Shown here: positions 42,787-51,304 of the stretch, one piece after another
Position numbering within the stretch: the first letter of the stretch is position 1
How the letters are laid out: the number at the start of each line of letters is the position of its first letter
NCBI RefSeq assembly: GCF_004331435.1
Contig: NZ_SJKA01000011.1
Span: 214,226-278,225, forward strand
Direction: 5' to 3'
DNA length: 64,000 nucleotides
Source: Kribbella sindirgiensis
GTDB taxonomy: Bacteria > Actinomycetota > Actinomycetes > Propionibacteriales > Kribbellaceae
The notes under the pieces: generated by a model
What the model saw: only the letters and a program-made list of their open reading frames with translations
The model's database searches: none
What the model was told of the DNA's origin: nothing
Program-made: the position numbers and the translations under genes

Positions 42787-43962
42787 ATGCGCATCACGGG
42801 ATATCGCACCCTCACCACGGTGCACGACTGGGGCAGACCGATCGGTGACGCGAACGGGGTGGTCGGGTCGGGCAAGACCTCGGTGCCGGTCGTCGTACTC
42901 ACCACCGATGTCGGCCTCGAAGGGATCGGGCTCGGCTCGCACGAGGGTATCGACACGCTGTTCCCCGCGCTGGACGGCCAGGACCCGCGCGCGGTGGTGG
43001 CGCTGTACGACCGGATGCTCGCCTGGGTGTTCAAGCGCGGGCATGCCGGTGCGGTCTTCGGTGCGATCGGCGCACTCGACATGGCGTTGTGGGACCTCAA
43101 GGCGAAGGCGGTCGAGCAGCCGTTGTGGCGGCTCCTCGGCGCCCGCGATCACGTCGTACCGGCGTACGCGTCCGGCCTCGACGGCCCACTGGCCGACGAC
43201 GAACTGGTCAGGCTGCACAAGCAGTTCGCCGAGCGTGGTCTGCAGGCGGCGAAGCTGAAGGGCGGGCTCGACGTGGCCGCGGATCTGCGCCGCCTCGATG
43301 TACTGAGTGAGCTGTACCGCGACGAGACCGGGCAGACGCCCGCGCTGATGCTCGACGCGAACGAGTCGTGGTCGCGCAAGGAAGCGGTCCGGCACATCCG
43401 GCGGATCGAGGAGCATGTCGACCTCGCGTGGGTCGAGGAGCCGGTACGGCGCTGGGACGTCGACGGGCTCGGGATGGTTACGCGTGCGGTGAAGGCGGCG
43501 GTCGCGACCGGTGAGAACCTGACGGGACTCGAACAGTTCCGCCCGCTGGTGGCCGCGAACGCCGTGGACATCGTCCAGACCGGCAGCGTCTGGGGGATCA
43601 CGCACTTCCTCCGGGTGTCCGCGCTGGCGCACGCGTTCGACCTCCCGATCAGCCCGGTGGGGTACGACGCCAACCCGCTCGGTCATGCGGCCGCCGTCGT
43701 ACCGAACCATCTGTCGATCGAGATCCAGGACCTCGCGCCGCCGGTCGGGATCGGCGCGGACCAGGAGATCACCGACGGCCACCTCGTGCTCGGCGAATCA
43801 CCCGGCCTCGGCTACACCCTCGACGAGGACGCCGTCGCGCGGCTCGGCGAAGCGGGCAGCTGGGACGACGACGCGGGACCGCACGTACGCCCGGATCGCG
43901 CCGGGCGCCGGCTGGTCGGCAAACCCGCGATCCGCTCCGGACGATGGGAGACGCAGGAATGA
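42787..43962 (+). CDS. enolase-superfamily sugar-acid dehydratase (mandelate racemase/muconate lactonizing type)
   Basis: 391 residues. The capping domain (about 1-120) is followed by a barrel with the expected signatures: AAKLKGG (Lys about 157), metal ligands in MLDANESW (Asp about 195), WVEEPV (Glu about 220) and ATGENLTG (Glu about 246), and a late D in VDIVQTG. The position of the usual catalytic His reads SPVGYDAN, so the acid/base chemistry may differ from classical mandelate racemases. Members dehydrate sugar acids such as fuconate, rhamnonate or galactonate; length is shorter than typical fuconate dehydratase. It lies in an importer operon and overlaps the next gene. Confidence 0.87.
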   Translation: MRITGYRTLTTVHDWGRPIGDANGVVGSGKTSVPVVVLTTDVGLEGIGLGSHEGIDTLFPALDGQDPRAVVALYDRMLAWVFKRGHAGAVFGAIGALDMALWDLKAKAVEQPLWRLLGARDHVVPAYASGLDGPLADDELVRLHKQFAERGLQAAKLKGGLDVAADLRRLDVLSELYRDETGQTPALMLDANESWSRKEAVRHIRRIEEHVDLAWVEEPVRRWDVDGLGMVTRAVKAAVATGENLTGLEQFRPLVAANAVDIVQTGSVWGITHFLRVSALAHAFDLPISPVGYDANPLGHAAAVVPNHLSIEIQDLAPPVGIGADQEITDGHLVLGESPGLGYTLDEDAVARLGEAGSWDDDAGPHVRPDRAGRRLVGKPAIRSGRWETQE

Positions 43963-44693
43963 AGTCCGCTGTTGTGACCGGCGCCGGTGGTTCTCTCGGC
44001 CGGGCGATCGCGCTCCGGCTGGCTCAGGACGGGTACGGCGTCGCGCTGCTCGACCTACCGGGTGACGGACTGGACGAGTCAGCGGCTGAGTTGAAGGCAG
44101 CGGGGGCGAGGTACGGCGTCTTCCCGATCGACCTGCGCGACGCGGCGGCCCTCGTGCGGACGCTCGCCGAGGCCGAGTCCTTGGGTGCGCTCGACGTACT
44201 GGTGAACAACGCCGCGATCTATCCCGCGACACCGCTGCTCGACATCTCGCTGGACGAGTACGACGACGTCGTCGCGGTGAACCAGCGCGCGTACTTCGTC
44301 GCGGCCCAGGCCGCCGCCCGCTCGATGCGCGCGCGGCGAGCGGGTTCGATCGTCAACGTCGCTTCGATCACCTGGCACGGCGGCTGGGAGAAGCTGGCCA
44401 GCTACGTCAGCACGAAGGGCGCCGCGGTCGCACTCACCCGGGCGCTCGCCCGCGAACTCGGCCCGGACGGCATCCGCGTGAACGCGGTGTCACCCGGCGC
44501 CTTCCCGACGAAGGCGGAGACGATCCACGAGAATCCCGAGGCCTACAACGCCTTCGTCCTCGACCACCAGTCGATCAAACGCCGCGGCACACCGGCCGAG
44601 ATCGCCTCAGTGGTCTCCTTCCTGGTCGGCCCCGACGCCTCCTTCGTCACCGGGCAGACCCTCAACGTCAATGGCGGATGGGTGATGGAGTGA
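43959..44693 (+). CDS. SDR-family oxidoreductase (sugar/sugar-acid dehydrogenase)
   Basis: 244 residues, classical SDR. NAD-binding TGAGGSLGRAIA (about 8-19), NNAAIYP (about 85), catalytic Ser in NVASITW and YVSTKGAA (Tyr-x3-Lys, about 149-153). Start by overlap with the enolase-type gene and GTGA overlap with the DUF4432 gene. In context it probably oxidises a free sugar or a keto-deoxy sugar acid. Confidence 0.88.
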   Translation: MKSAVVTGAGGSLGRAIALRLAQDGYGVALLDLPGDGLDESAAELKAAGARYGVFPIDLRDAAALVRTLAEAESLGALDVLVNNAAIYPATPLLDISLDEYDDVVAVNQRAYFVAAQAAARSMRARRAGSIVNVASITWHGGWEKLASYVSTKGAAVALTRALARELGPDGIRVNAVSPGAFPTKAETIHENPEAYNAFVLDHQSIKRRGTPAEIASVVSFLVGPDASFVTGQTLNVNGGWVME

Positions 44694-45808
44694 ACATCTT
44701 CGGAGACGAGTTGTCCGTTGCGGCGCTGCGGGAGCGGACCGGTGATCTGGCGAGTGTCGCCGGGGTGCGAGAAGTTGTCCTGAGCAACGGTGTCGAGCGG
44801 GGTGTGCGTGCGGTGCAGCTGCGGAGTGCGGCGGGGCTTGAGGTCGAGGTTCTCGTGGATCGTGCGCTCGATCTGGGGGCGGCGCGGTTTCGCGGGGTGC
44901 CGTTCGGGTGGCGGTCGGGGAACGGGTTTCGGCATCCGGGGCTGCACGAGAACAACGACGAGGGCGGTCTGTCCTGGCTGCGGGCGCTCGATGGTTTGCT
45001 GGTGTCCGGTGGTCTCGACCACACGCTGTTCGGCGCCGAGGTCGACGCCGGTCACTACCGCTATCCGCCGAAGCAGTCCGTGGCGCACGGTCTGCACGGC
45101 CGGCTGGCCGCGATTCCGGGCCGGTTGCTAGAGGCCGGCGAGGTCTGGGACGGCGACCGGTGCACGCTGCGGGTGCGGGGCGAGGTCGTGCAGGCGACGT
45201 CGTTCGGCGAACACCTGCGGCTGACCCGAACGGTCGAGGTCGATTTCGACGGTCTCGAGATCCGGCTGTCCGACGTCGTGGACAACCTCGGGTACGAACG
45301 CACGCCGCACATGTTCCTGTATCACCTGAACTTCGGCTGGCCGGTGATCGACGCCGGTACCGAGTTCGTCGCCCCGATCGCCGAGACGACCTGGCGCAGC
45401 GATTCCGTCGCCGAGCAAGGCGTTTCGTACCGCGTGCAGCCCGACCCGAAGCCCGGGTTCGTGGAGCAGGTGTACGAGCACCGCCTGGTTCCGGACCCCG
45501 ACGGCCGGCATCGGGTCGCGCTGATCCGTGGCGACAGCACGCTCGGCGTGGAGGTGACCTGGGACGCGGCCGCGATGCCGTGCTTCTTCGAATGGCAGAA
45601 CCTCCGCAGCGGCCAGTACGCCGTCGGCCTCGAACCGTCGACCCACCACGTCACCGGGAACGCCGCGGCGCGCGAGGACGGCACGATGACCTGGCTGGAG
45701 CACGGCGAGTCGCGCGCGTACAGCACGACGATCCGGGTGCTCGACGGCGCCGAGGCCACCACCGCTGCCCGGGACGCGATCCGCCGCGTCGCCGGCCAGC
45801 CCGACTGA
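44690..45808 (+). CDS. DUF4432 aldose-1-epimerase-like protein
   Basis: 372 residues, GTG start in a GTGA overlap. The galactose-mutarotase fold is suggested by HGLHGRLAAIPGR (about 126-138), HLNFGWPVID and the C-terminal LEPSTHHVTGN. DUF4432 proteins accompany sugar catabolic operons and are presumed to be mutarotases or isomerases, but few have been tested. Its place right after an SDR fits provision of the correct anomer for oxidation. Confidence 0.85.
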   Translation: MNIFGDELSVAALRERTGDLASVAGVREVVLSNGVERGVRAVQLRSAAGLEVEVLVDRALDLGAARFRGVPFGWRSGNGFRHPGLHENNDEGGLSWLRALDGLLVSGGLDHTLFGAEVDAGHYRYPPKQSVAHGLHGRLAAIPGRLLEAGEVWDGDRCTLRVRGEVVQATSFGEHLRLTRTVEVDFDGLEIRLSDVVDNLGYERTPHMFLYHLNFGWPVIDAGTEFVAPIAETTWRSDSVAEQGVSYRVQPDPKPGFVEQVYEHRLVPDPDGRHRVALIRGDSTLGVEVTWDAAAMPCFFEWQNLRSGQYAVGLEPSTHHVTGNAAAREDGTMTWLEHGESRAYSTTIRVLDGAEATTAARDAIRRVAGQPD

Positions 45809-45829
45809 CGACCTCAGGAGACCCACACT

Positions 45830-47038
45830 GTGAGCATTCTCGACGGGTACCGCGTGCTCGACTGCTCGATCGCGATGGCTGGTCCCTTCGCGGCCCAGCG
45901 CCTCGGCGACCTCGGCGCCGATGTCGTCAAGGTCGAGCCGGTGACCGGTGAATGGCAACGCCACGCCGCGGCCGGCGGCGCGAAGGGCAACGCGATCAAC
46001 GTGTCGTTCCTGTCCCTGAACCGCAACAAGCGCTCGCTGGCCGTCGACCTCAAGGCAACGGAAGGAAAACGTGTTCTCCGGCGCCTGGTCGAGACCGCCG
46101 ACGTGTTCCTGCAGAACTACCGGCCGGGCGTCGCGGAACGGCTCGGCGTCGACTACCCGACCCTGTCGGCCGTCAACCCGCGTCTGGTCTACGTGTCGAT
46201 GTCCGGGTACGGCGAGGACGGGCCGCACCGGAACCTGCCCGGGCAGGACTTGTTGCTGCAGGCAAAGTCCGGCGCGATGCTGTCGACCGGACGGCACGGC
46301 GAACCGCCGCAGCCGGCCGGGCAGTACCTCGTCGACGCGGTGACCGCGTCGACCGCGTTCGAGGCGGCGCTCGCCGCGTTGCTGCATCGGGAGCGCACCG
46401 GTCAGGGACAGCTGGTGACGGTGAACATGCTCGACGCGATCACGACCCTGCAGATGCAGGAGCTGTCGGTCTTCACTGCCGGAAACGTGCCGCAGCACAG
46501 GGGTTCCGAGCCGCACGCGCACGTGTACATCAGGGCGCCGTACGGGACCTTCAAGACCGCCGACGGATTCCTCGCGCTGGCGATGCCGGATCTGCCGACG
46601 CTCGGCCGGGTGATCGGCGAGGACACCTTCCTCGCGATGGATTCCGAGGTGCACGGCTGGACGCATCGCGACGAGATCTTCCGGCTGACCGCCGAGCGTC
46701 TGCTCCGGCGGACCACCGACGAGTGGCTCGCGGAGCTGACCGCGGCCGGGATCTGGTGCGGGCCGGTCTACGACTACGAACAACTCGTCAACGATCCGCA
46801 GATCCGCCACAACGGCACGTTCGTCGAGTACGACCATCCCACCGAGGGACGCGTCAAGACACCGGGCTTTCCGTACGGCTTCGAGAAGACGCCCGCGACG
46901 GTCGAGCGCGGTGCGCCCCTCGTCGGGGAACACAGCCGGGAGGTGCTGGCGGAGGCCGGGTTCGGCGCGGACGAGATCGACGGCCTGCTGACGTCGGGCG
47001 TCGTCGCCGAGACCCCGCTGCCGGATCCGGTGCCGTGA
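45830..47038 (+). CDS. CaiB/BaiF family (type III) CoA-transferase
   Basis: 402 residues, GTG start with AGGAG upstream. Family III features are clear: VLDCSIAMAGPFAAQRLGDLGADVVKVEPV (about 9-38), LNRNKRSLAVDLK (about 63-75) and the catalytic aspartate in PGQDLLLQAKSG (about 142). It moves CoA between carboxylic acids. With the hydratase two genes later it suggests activation and hydration of an acid derived from the imported compound, unusual in a sugar operon. It overlaps the next gene by one base (TGATG). Confidence 0.9.
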   Translation: MSILDGYRVLDCSIAMAGPFAAQRLGDLGADVVKVEPVTGEWQRHAAAGGAKGNAINVSFLSLNRNKRSLAVDLKATEGKRVLRRLVETADVFLQNYRPGVAERLGVDYPTLSAVNPRLVYVSMSGYGEDGPHRNLPGQDLLLQAKSGAMLSTGRHGEPPQPAGQYLVDAVTASTAFEAALAALLHRERTGQGQLVTVNMLDAITTLQMQELSVFTAGNVPQHRGSEPHAHVYIRAPYGTFKTADGFLALAMPDLPTLGRVIGEDTFLAMDSEVHGWTHRDEIFRLTAERLLRRTTDEWLAELTAAGIWCGPVYDYEQLVNDPQIRHNGTFVEYDHPTEGRVKTPGFPYGFEKTPATVERGAPLVGEHSREVLAEAGFGADEIDGLLTSGVVAETPLPDPVP

Positions 47039-48093
47039 TGCCGCGCTACCGAGGACTGACCTGGGACCATCCGCGCGGACGGGACGCGCTGGTCGAGGCA
47101 TCGCGCCATCGCGGGATCGACCTGACCTGGGACGTGCACCCACTGAGCGGCTTCGAGTCCACGCCGATCGAACAGCTCGCCGAGAAGTACGACGTGATCG
47201 TGCTCGACCACCCGCACCTCGGGGACGCGGTGCGGCACCTGCAACCGGTCGACGAACTCCTGTACGGCGAATTCGTCGGGCCGAGCGTCGCGTCGTACCG
47301 GATGAACGGGCACCTGTGGGCGCTGCCGCTCGACGCCGCCACGCAGGTGGCCGCGACCCGCGTGGACCTGGCCGGCGAGACACCACAGCTGTGGTCCGAG
47401 GTGATCGCGCTGTCGTATCGGGCGCCGGTGACGGTGTCGCTCGCGGGGCCACACGCGCTGCTCACCTACCTGTCGATCTGCGTTGCGCTCGGGGAGGAAC
47501 CTGACTCGTTCATGCCGTCCGCGACCGGCCGTCGGGCGCTCGACGTGATGTCGGACCTGACCTCTCGCGCTCCGCGGCATTCGCTGTCGCTCGATCCGAT
47601 CGGCCTGCTGGACGACATGGTGTCGGACGACACCGTCGCGCACTGCCCGTTGGTCTACGGCTACGTGAACTATGCGCCCGTCGTGACGTTCACCGATGCG
47701 CCGTCGGAGTGGCTGGGATCCCGTCCGGGTTCGACGATCGGCGGAACAGGGCTGGCGATCACCAAACGGTGCGAGACCTCGCCGGAGCTCTTCGACCATC
47801 TCCAGTGGTTGCTTTCAGCAACTGCCCAGGAGTCCTTCATCCCGGAACACGCCGGACAGCCCGCCCGCTTGAGCGCGTGGACGTCGGAGCAGGTCAACCA
47901 ACCGGTCGGGAACTTCTATCGCCGGACGCTGCCGACGATCACGTCAGCCTGGGTCCGGCCGAGGCGTGCCGGCTACATCGGCTTCCAGACCGCGGCGAGT
48001 GAGGTGGTCCGCGAGGTCGTGGACGGTGCCGTCTCGACCAGTGCGGGCCTGGATCGGATCGCTATGTTGTGGAAGGGAATCGACGATGAGTGA
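47038..48093 (+). CDS. solute-binding-protein-fold protein without signal peptide
   Basis: 351 residues. It opens MPRYRGLTWDHPRGRDALVE, with no hydrophobic leader, so it should be cytoplasmic. The body resembles family 1 ABC solute-binding proteins (KYDVIVLDHPHLGDAV, MNGHLWALPLDAATQVAATR, ATGRRALDVMSDL, and a C-terminal SWVRP-like region). It is coupled by TGATG to CaiB and overlaps the hydratase by eight bases. A ligand-binding regulator, a chaperone for an acyl-CoA or a non-transport enzyme are all conceivable; function is not established. Confidence 0.75.
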   Translation: MPRYRGLTWDHPRGRDALVEASRHRGIDLTWDVHPLSGFESTPIEQLAEKYDVIVLDHPHLGDAVRHLQPVDELLYGEFVGPSVASYRMNGHLWALPLDAATQVAATRVDLAGETPQLWSEVIALSYRAPVTVSLAGPHALLTYLSICVALGEEPDSFMPSATGRRALDVMSDLTSRAPRHSLSLDPIGLLDDMVSDDTVAHCPLVYGYVNYAPVVTFTDAPSEWLGSRPGSTIGGTGLAITKRCETSPELFDHLQWLLSATAQESFIPEHAGQPARLSAWTSEQVNQPVGNFYRRTLPTITSAWVRPRRAGYIGFQTAASEVVREVVDGAVSTSAGLDRIAMLWKGIDDE

Positions 48094-48853
48094 CGAGGTG
48101 CTGTTCGAGCAGCGGGGACAGGTCGGCGTCATCACGCTCAATCGGCCGGCGAAGCTCAACGCCGTCACGGCGGAGATGTCGGATGCGCTGGTCGAGTTGG
48201 CTCGGCACTGCAACGAGTCCGACGAGGTGCGGGCCGTCGTACTGACCGGGGCCGGGCGGGCGTTCAGCGCGGGATCGGATATCCGGGAGCTCGACAAGTA
48301 CCCGACGCCGTGGGCGTTCCGGAACCGGGCGGACTACTGCGACTCGCTCAAGGTGCTGCGGAAGCCGGTGGTTGCCGCGGTCAACGGGTTCGCGCTCGGC
48401 GGAGGGCTGGAGACTGCACTGATCTGCGATATCCGGCTCGCGTCGACGACCGCGAGTTTCGCGGCTGCGGAGGTGAAGCTGGGATGGATCGGTGGTGGCG
48501 GTATGTCTGCGCTGCTGACTCACAGCATCGGGCCGGGGAACGCCGCGCTGATGCTGATGACGGGCGATCCGATCGATGCCTTGCGTGCCTTGAGCTGGGG
48601 GCTGGTCAGCGAGGTGGTGGAGCCGGATGCGTTGCTGCCGCGTGCGCTGGAGCTGGCCGGCACGATCGCGTCGCGGGCTCCGATCGCTGTCGAGACCGCC
48701 AAGGCGAACGTGGCGGCCGCGCTCAACCTGCCGCTCGACCAGGCGGTCGCGTACGAGCGTGATCTGCAGACGGTCTGTTTCGCGACGAACGACGCGGCCG
48801 AGGGCCGAGCAGCCTTCGCAGAGAAGCGGGTTCCGCGCTTCACGCGGTCATAG
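48086..48853 (+). CDS. enoyl-CoA hydratase/isomerase
   Basis: 255 residues, crotonase fold. LNRPAKLNAVTAEM (about 19-32), the oxyanion-hole segment GAGRAFSAGSDIREL (about 56-70), GFALGGGLETALICDIRLAS (about 96-115) and the second catalytic region AEVKLGWIGGGG. One of the two catalytic glutamates of standard hydratases (ExxH/Glu144 position) corresponds to AEVK, the other to LGWIGG, so activity could be isomerase or hydrolase. It is the last gene of the nine-gene operon and overlaps the convergent GntR gene by 14 bases. Confidence 0.88.
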   Translation: MSDEVLFEQRGQVGVITLNRPAKLNAVTAEMSDALVELARHCNESDEVRAVVLTGAGRAFSAGSDIRELDKYPTPWAFRNRADYCDSLKVLRKPVVAAVNGFALGGGLETALICDIRLASTTASFAAAEVKLGWIGGGGMSALLTHSIGPGNAALMLMTGDPIDALRALSWGLVSEVVEPDALLPRALELAGTIASRAPIAVETAKANVAAALNLPLDQAVAYERDLQTVCFATNDAAEGRAAFAEKRVPRFTRS

Positions 48854-49532
48854 TGCCCGGTCCTAGGTTGCGGCGGATCCAGTTTTCGATGCCGGCGACG
48901 TGGGACAGGGACAGGGCGGCGGCGACGCTGGGCTGGTGGTCGCCGATTGCGAGGGCGATCGCGCGGTGCTCGCGTTGCGTCTGCTCGAAGGAGTCCTCTT
49001 GCGTGACCCCGCGCCAGATCCGCGCCTGCTGCGTCCGCCCGGCGACACTGTCGGCGAACGAGCAGAGCACCGGGTTCCCGGCCGCCGTCGCGATCCGGTG
49101 ATGGAACTCGAGATCGTTCGCCACGACCTCGCCGACCGGGCTGTCCGCGTCGACAGCCTCGGTCAGGGCGAGCAGTTCCGCCACGTCGTCGGCGCTCATC
49201 AGGAGGGCCGCCTTCTCCGCGGCCATCGGCTCGAGTGCCCGGCGTACCTCGAACAGATCGAGGATGCTGGAGTCCTGGTGGAAGTCGATGATGAAGCTCA
49301 TCGTCTCCAGCAGCAGGTTGGGCGTCAGGCTCGTGACATAGGTCCCGTCGCCGCGTCGGACGTCGAGGATCCGCAGCATCGAGAGCACGCTGACCGCCTC
49401 GCGCAGCGGGCTCCGCGAGATACCGAGCTGCTCCGCGAGATCCGCCTCGCGGGGCAGCTTGTCGCCGGGCTTGAGGCGGCCGTCGAGAATCATCGCCTTG
49501 ATCTTCTCGATCGCGACATCGGTCAGAGCCAT
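48840..49532 (-). CDS. FadR-subfamily GntR transcriptional regulator
   Basis: 230 residues. The winged HTH (LPREADLAEQLGISRSPLREAVSVLSMLRILDVRRGDGTYV, about 26-66) and the FCD domain with DLEFHHRIATAAGNP and QREHRAIALAIGDH (metal-binding His/Asp) are clear. It is transcribed after the SDR and fumarylacetoacetase-type genes with an 11-base gap. A GTTTCAC/GTGAAAC palindrome in the divergent promoter upstream of that unit is a likely binding site. Confidence 0.9.
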   Translation of the reverse strand: MALTDVAIEKIKAMILDGRLKPGDKLPREADLAEQLGISRSPLREAVSVLSMLRILDVRRGDGTYVTSLTPNLLLETMSFIIDFHQDSSILDLFEVRRALEPMAAEKAALLMSADDVAELLALTEAVDADSPVGEVVANDLEFHHRIATAAGNPVLCSFADSVAGRTQQARIWRGVTQEDSFEQTQREHRAIALAIGDHQPSVAAALSLSHVAGIENWIRRNLGPGTMTA

Positions 49533-49543
49533 GCGTTTCCTTC

Positions 49544-50320
49544 TCAGTCCTTGGCGCCCGCGGGGTCCTTGGGGCGGAGTCGCAGCGTAGCCATGCCGCC
49601 GTCGACGGCGAGTGCCGTCCCCGCGGTCGAGCCGGACGACGGGCCGGCCAGGTAGACGACGGCGAGCGCCACCTCTTCGGCGGAGACCAACCGTCCGTGC
49701 GGCTGACGGGCGTCGAGGGCGGCCCGCTCGGCGGCGGGATCGGGGGCCGCGTCGAGCAGACGCTGCACCCACGGTGTCGCCGCCGTACCGGGGTTGACGC
49801 AGTTGACCCGGATGCCTTCGCGGAGATGGTCGGCGGCCATCGCCTGCGTCAGCGACTGCACCGCGCCTTTGGTGGTGGAGTAGAGCGCTCGCTGGGGGAT
49901 GCCGGTGGTCGCGGCGACCGAGGCGACGTTGACGATCGCGGCGGCCGGCGACTCGCGCAGGTGCGCGAGGGCGGCCCGGCTGACCCGGACCGCGCCCATC
50001 ACGTTGACGTCGAAGACGCGGTGCCACTGGTCGTCCGGGTTGTCCTCGATCGTGCCCTGTGCGCCGATGCCCGCGTTGTTGACCACCACGTCGATCCGGC
50101 CGAACGTGTCGGCGACCTGCTGGACCGCCGCCCGTACGCCGGCGTCGTCCGTCACGTCGGCCTTGATACCGAGCACGCCGTCCGGGACACCGGCGGGTTC
50201 GAGGTCGAACGCCGCGACGCGCGCGCCCCGCGCGGTGAGTTCGCGGGCGATCGCCGCGCCGATCCCCGAACCGCCTCCGGTGACGATCGCGACCAGCCCG
50301 TCGAACTCCCCGCCGCTCAT
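49544..50320 (-). CDS. SDR-family dehydrogenase, 2-keto-3-deoxy-sugar-acid type
   Basis: 258 residues with TGGGSGIGAAIA (about 14-25), NNAGIGAQG, NVASVAAT and the catalytic YSTTKGAV (about 152-159). ATGA overlap with the upstream fumarylacetoacetase-family gene. The combination resembles 2-keto-3-deoxy-L-fuconate dehydrogenase feeding a diketo-acid hydrolase; the substrate is inferred from context alone. Confidence 0.87.
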   Translation of the reverse strand: MSGGEFDGLVAIVTGGGSGIGAAIARELTARGARVAAFDLEPAGVPDGVLGIKADVTDDAGVRAAVQQVADTFGRIDVVVNNAGIGAQGTIEDNPDDQWHRVFDVNVMGAVRVSRAALAHLRESPAAAIVNVASVAATTGIPQRALYSTTKGAVQSLTQAMAADHLREGIRVNCVNPGTAATPWVQRLLDAAPDPAAERAALDARQPHGRLVSAEEVALAVVYLAGPSSGSTAGTALAVDGGMATLRLRPKDPAGAKD

Positions 50321-51177
50321 CGACCGGCCTCGAACGCGACGTACTCCTGACGCTGCCGGCCCAATCCGTCGATCTCCACCTCGACGACGTCACCGGGCCG
50401 CAGGTACGGGAACCGCCCGGACAACGCCACACCCTCCGGCGTTCCGGTCATGATCAGGTCGCCCGGGTCGAGCACCATGTACTGGCTCAGGTGATGGATG
50501 ACGGTGGCGACGTCGAAGATCTGGTCGGCGGTGCTGGAGTCCTGCCGCGACTCGCCGTTGACGAAGCTGCGCAGGGTGAGCTTCTGGTGCTCGACCTCGT
50601 CAGGGGTGACCAGCCAGGGACCGACCGGGCTGAAGCCGGCCGCGATCTTGCCCTTGCTCCACTGGCCGCCGGACTGCTCGATCTGGAACGCGCGCTCGGA
50701 CAGGTCGTTCGCCACCACGAAACCGGCCACGTGCTCCAGGCTGTCCGCGGGGGAGTCGAGGTACGACGCGCGCTTGCCGATCACGACCCCGAGCTCGACC
50801 TCCCAGTCCGTCTTCGTGCTGCCCTTGGGGATGGTCACGGGGTCGTTCGGGCCGGCCAGCGTGTTCGGCGCCTTGAAGAAGATGACCGGCGACGACGGCG
50901 GCTCGGCGCCCGACTCGGCGGCGTGCGCGGCGTAGTTCATACCGATGCACACGATCGCGCCCGGCCGGGCGATCGGCGCACCGATCCGCAGGTCGTCCGC
51001 GTCCTCGACGAGCGGTAGCTCACCGGCGGCCAGAGCGGTCGCGACGCGGGCCGGCCCGCCGGACTCCCAGAACCCGGCGTCGAGGTCCGCGGTGATCCCG
51101 GCGAGGCTGCGGACCCCGTCCTCGGTGACGACGACGGGCGCTTCCGCACCGACAGGACCCAAGCGGGCGAACTTCAT
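50317..51177 (-). CDS. fumarylacetoacetate hydrolase family protein, probable diketo-deoxy-sugar-acid hydrolase
   Basis: 286 residues. The FAH barrel (about 70-285) has the metal ligands in WEVELGVVIGKRA (Glu, about 125) and VANDLSERAFQ (Asp), and the C-terminal DLIMTGTPEGVALSGRFPYLRPGDVVEVEIDGLG. Members cleave C-C bonds in 2,4-diketo acids, including 2,4-diketo-3-deoxy-L-fuconate and -rhamnonate. It heads the minus-strand unit with SDR and GntR, divergent from the aldose dehydrogenase gene. Confidence 0.9.
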   Translation of the reverse strand: MKFARLGPVGAEAPVVVTEDGVRSLAGITADLDAGFWESGGPARVATALAAGELPLVEDADDLRIGAPIARPGAIVCIGMNYAAHAAESGAEPPSSPVIFFKAPNTLAGPNDPVTIPKGSTKTDWEVELGVVIGKRASYLDSPADSLEHVAGFVVANDLSERAFQIEQSGGQWSKGKIAAGFSPVGPWLVTPDEVEHQKLTLRSFVNGESRQDSSTADQIFDVATVIHHLSQYMVLDPGDLIMTGTPEGVALSGRFPYLRPGDVVEVEIDGLGRQRQEYVAFEAGR

Positions 51178-51233
51178 CGTAGGACCTCCAGATCGTATCT
51201 TTCACCATGCATGACCGGACAATTCGCGGCTTC

Positions 51234-51271
51234 GTTTCACATTGACAGGTGAAACATATGATGTCTAGCGT
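51234..51271. promoter_or_regulatory. divergent promoter and palindromic operator
   Basis: Arms GTTTCAC (51234-51240) and GTGAAAC (51249-51255) are perfect with an 8-base spacer. The spacer contains -35 TTGACA (51242-51247); a -10 TAGCGT follows at 51266-51271 (18-base spacing), directed at the aldose dehydrogenase gene. Binding over the palindrome would block that promoter; an extra TTTCACC lies at 51201-51207. Confidence 0.6.
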
Positions 51272-51304
51272 GCTGTCCACGGTTCAGAACGCTGGGGAGC
51301 AGAT

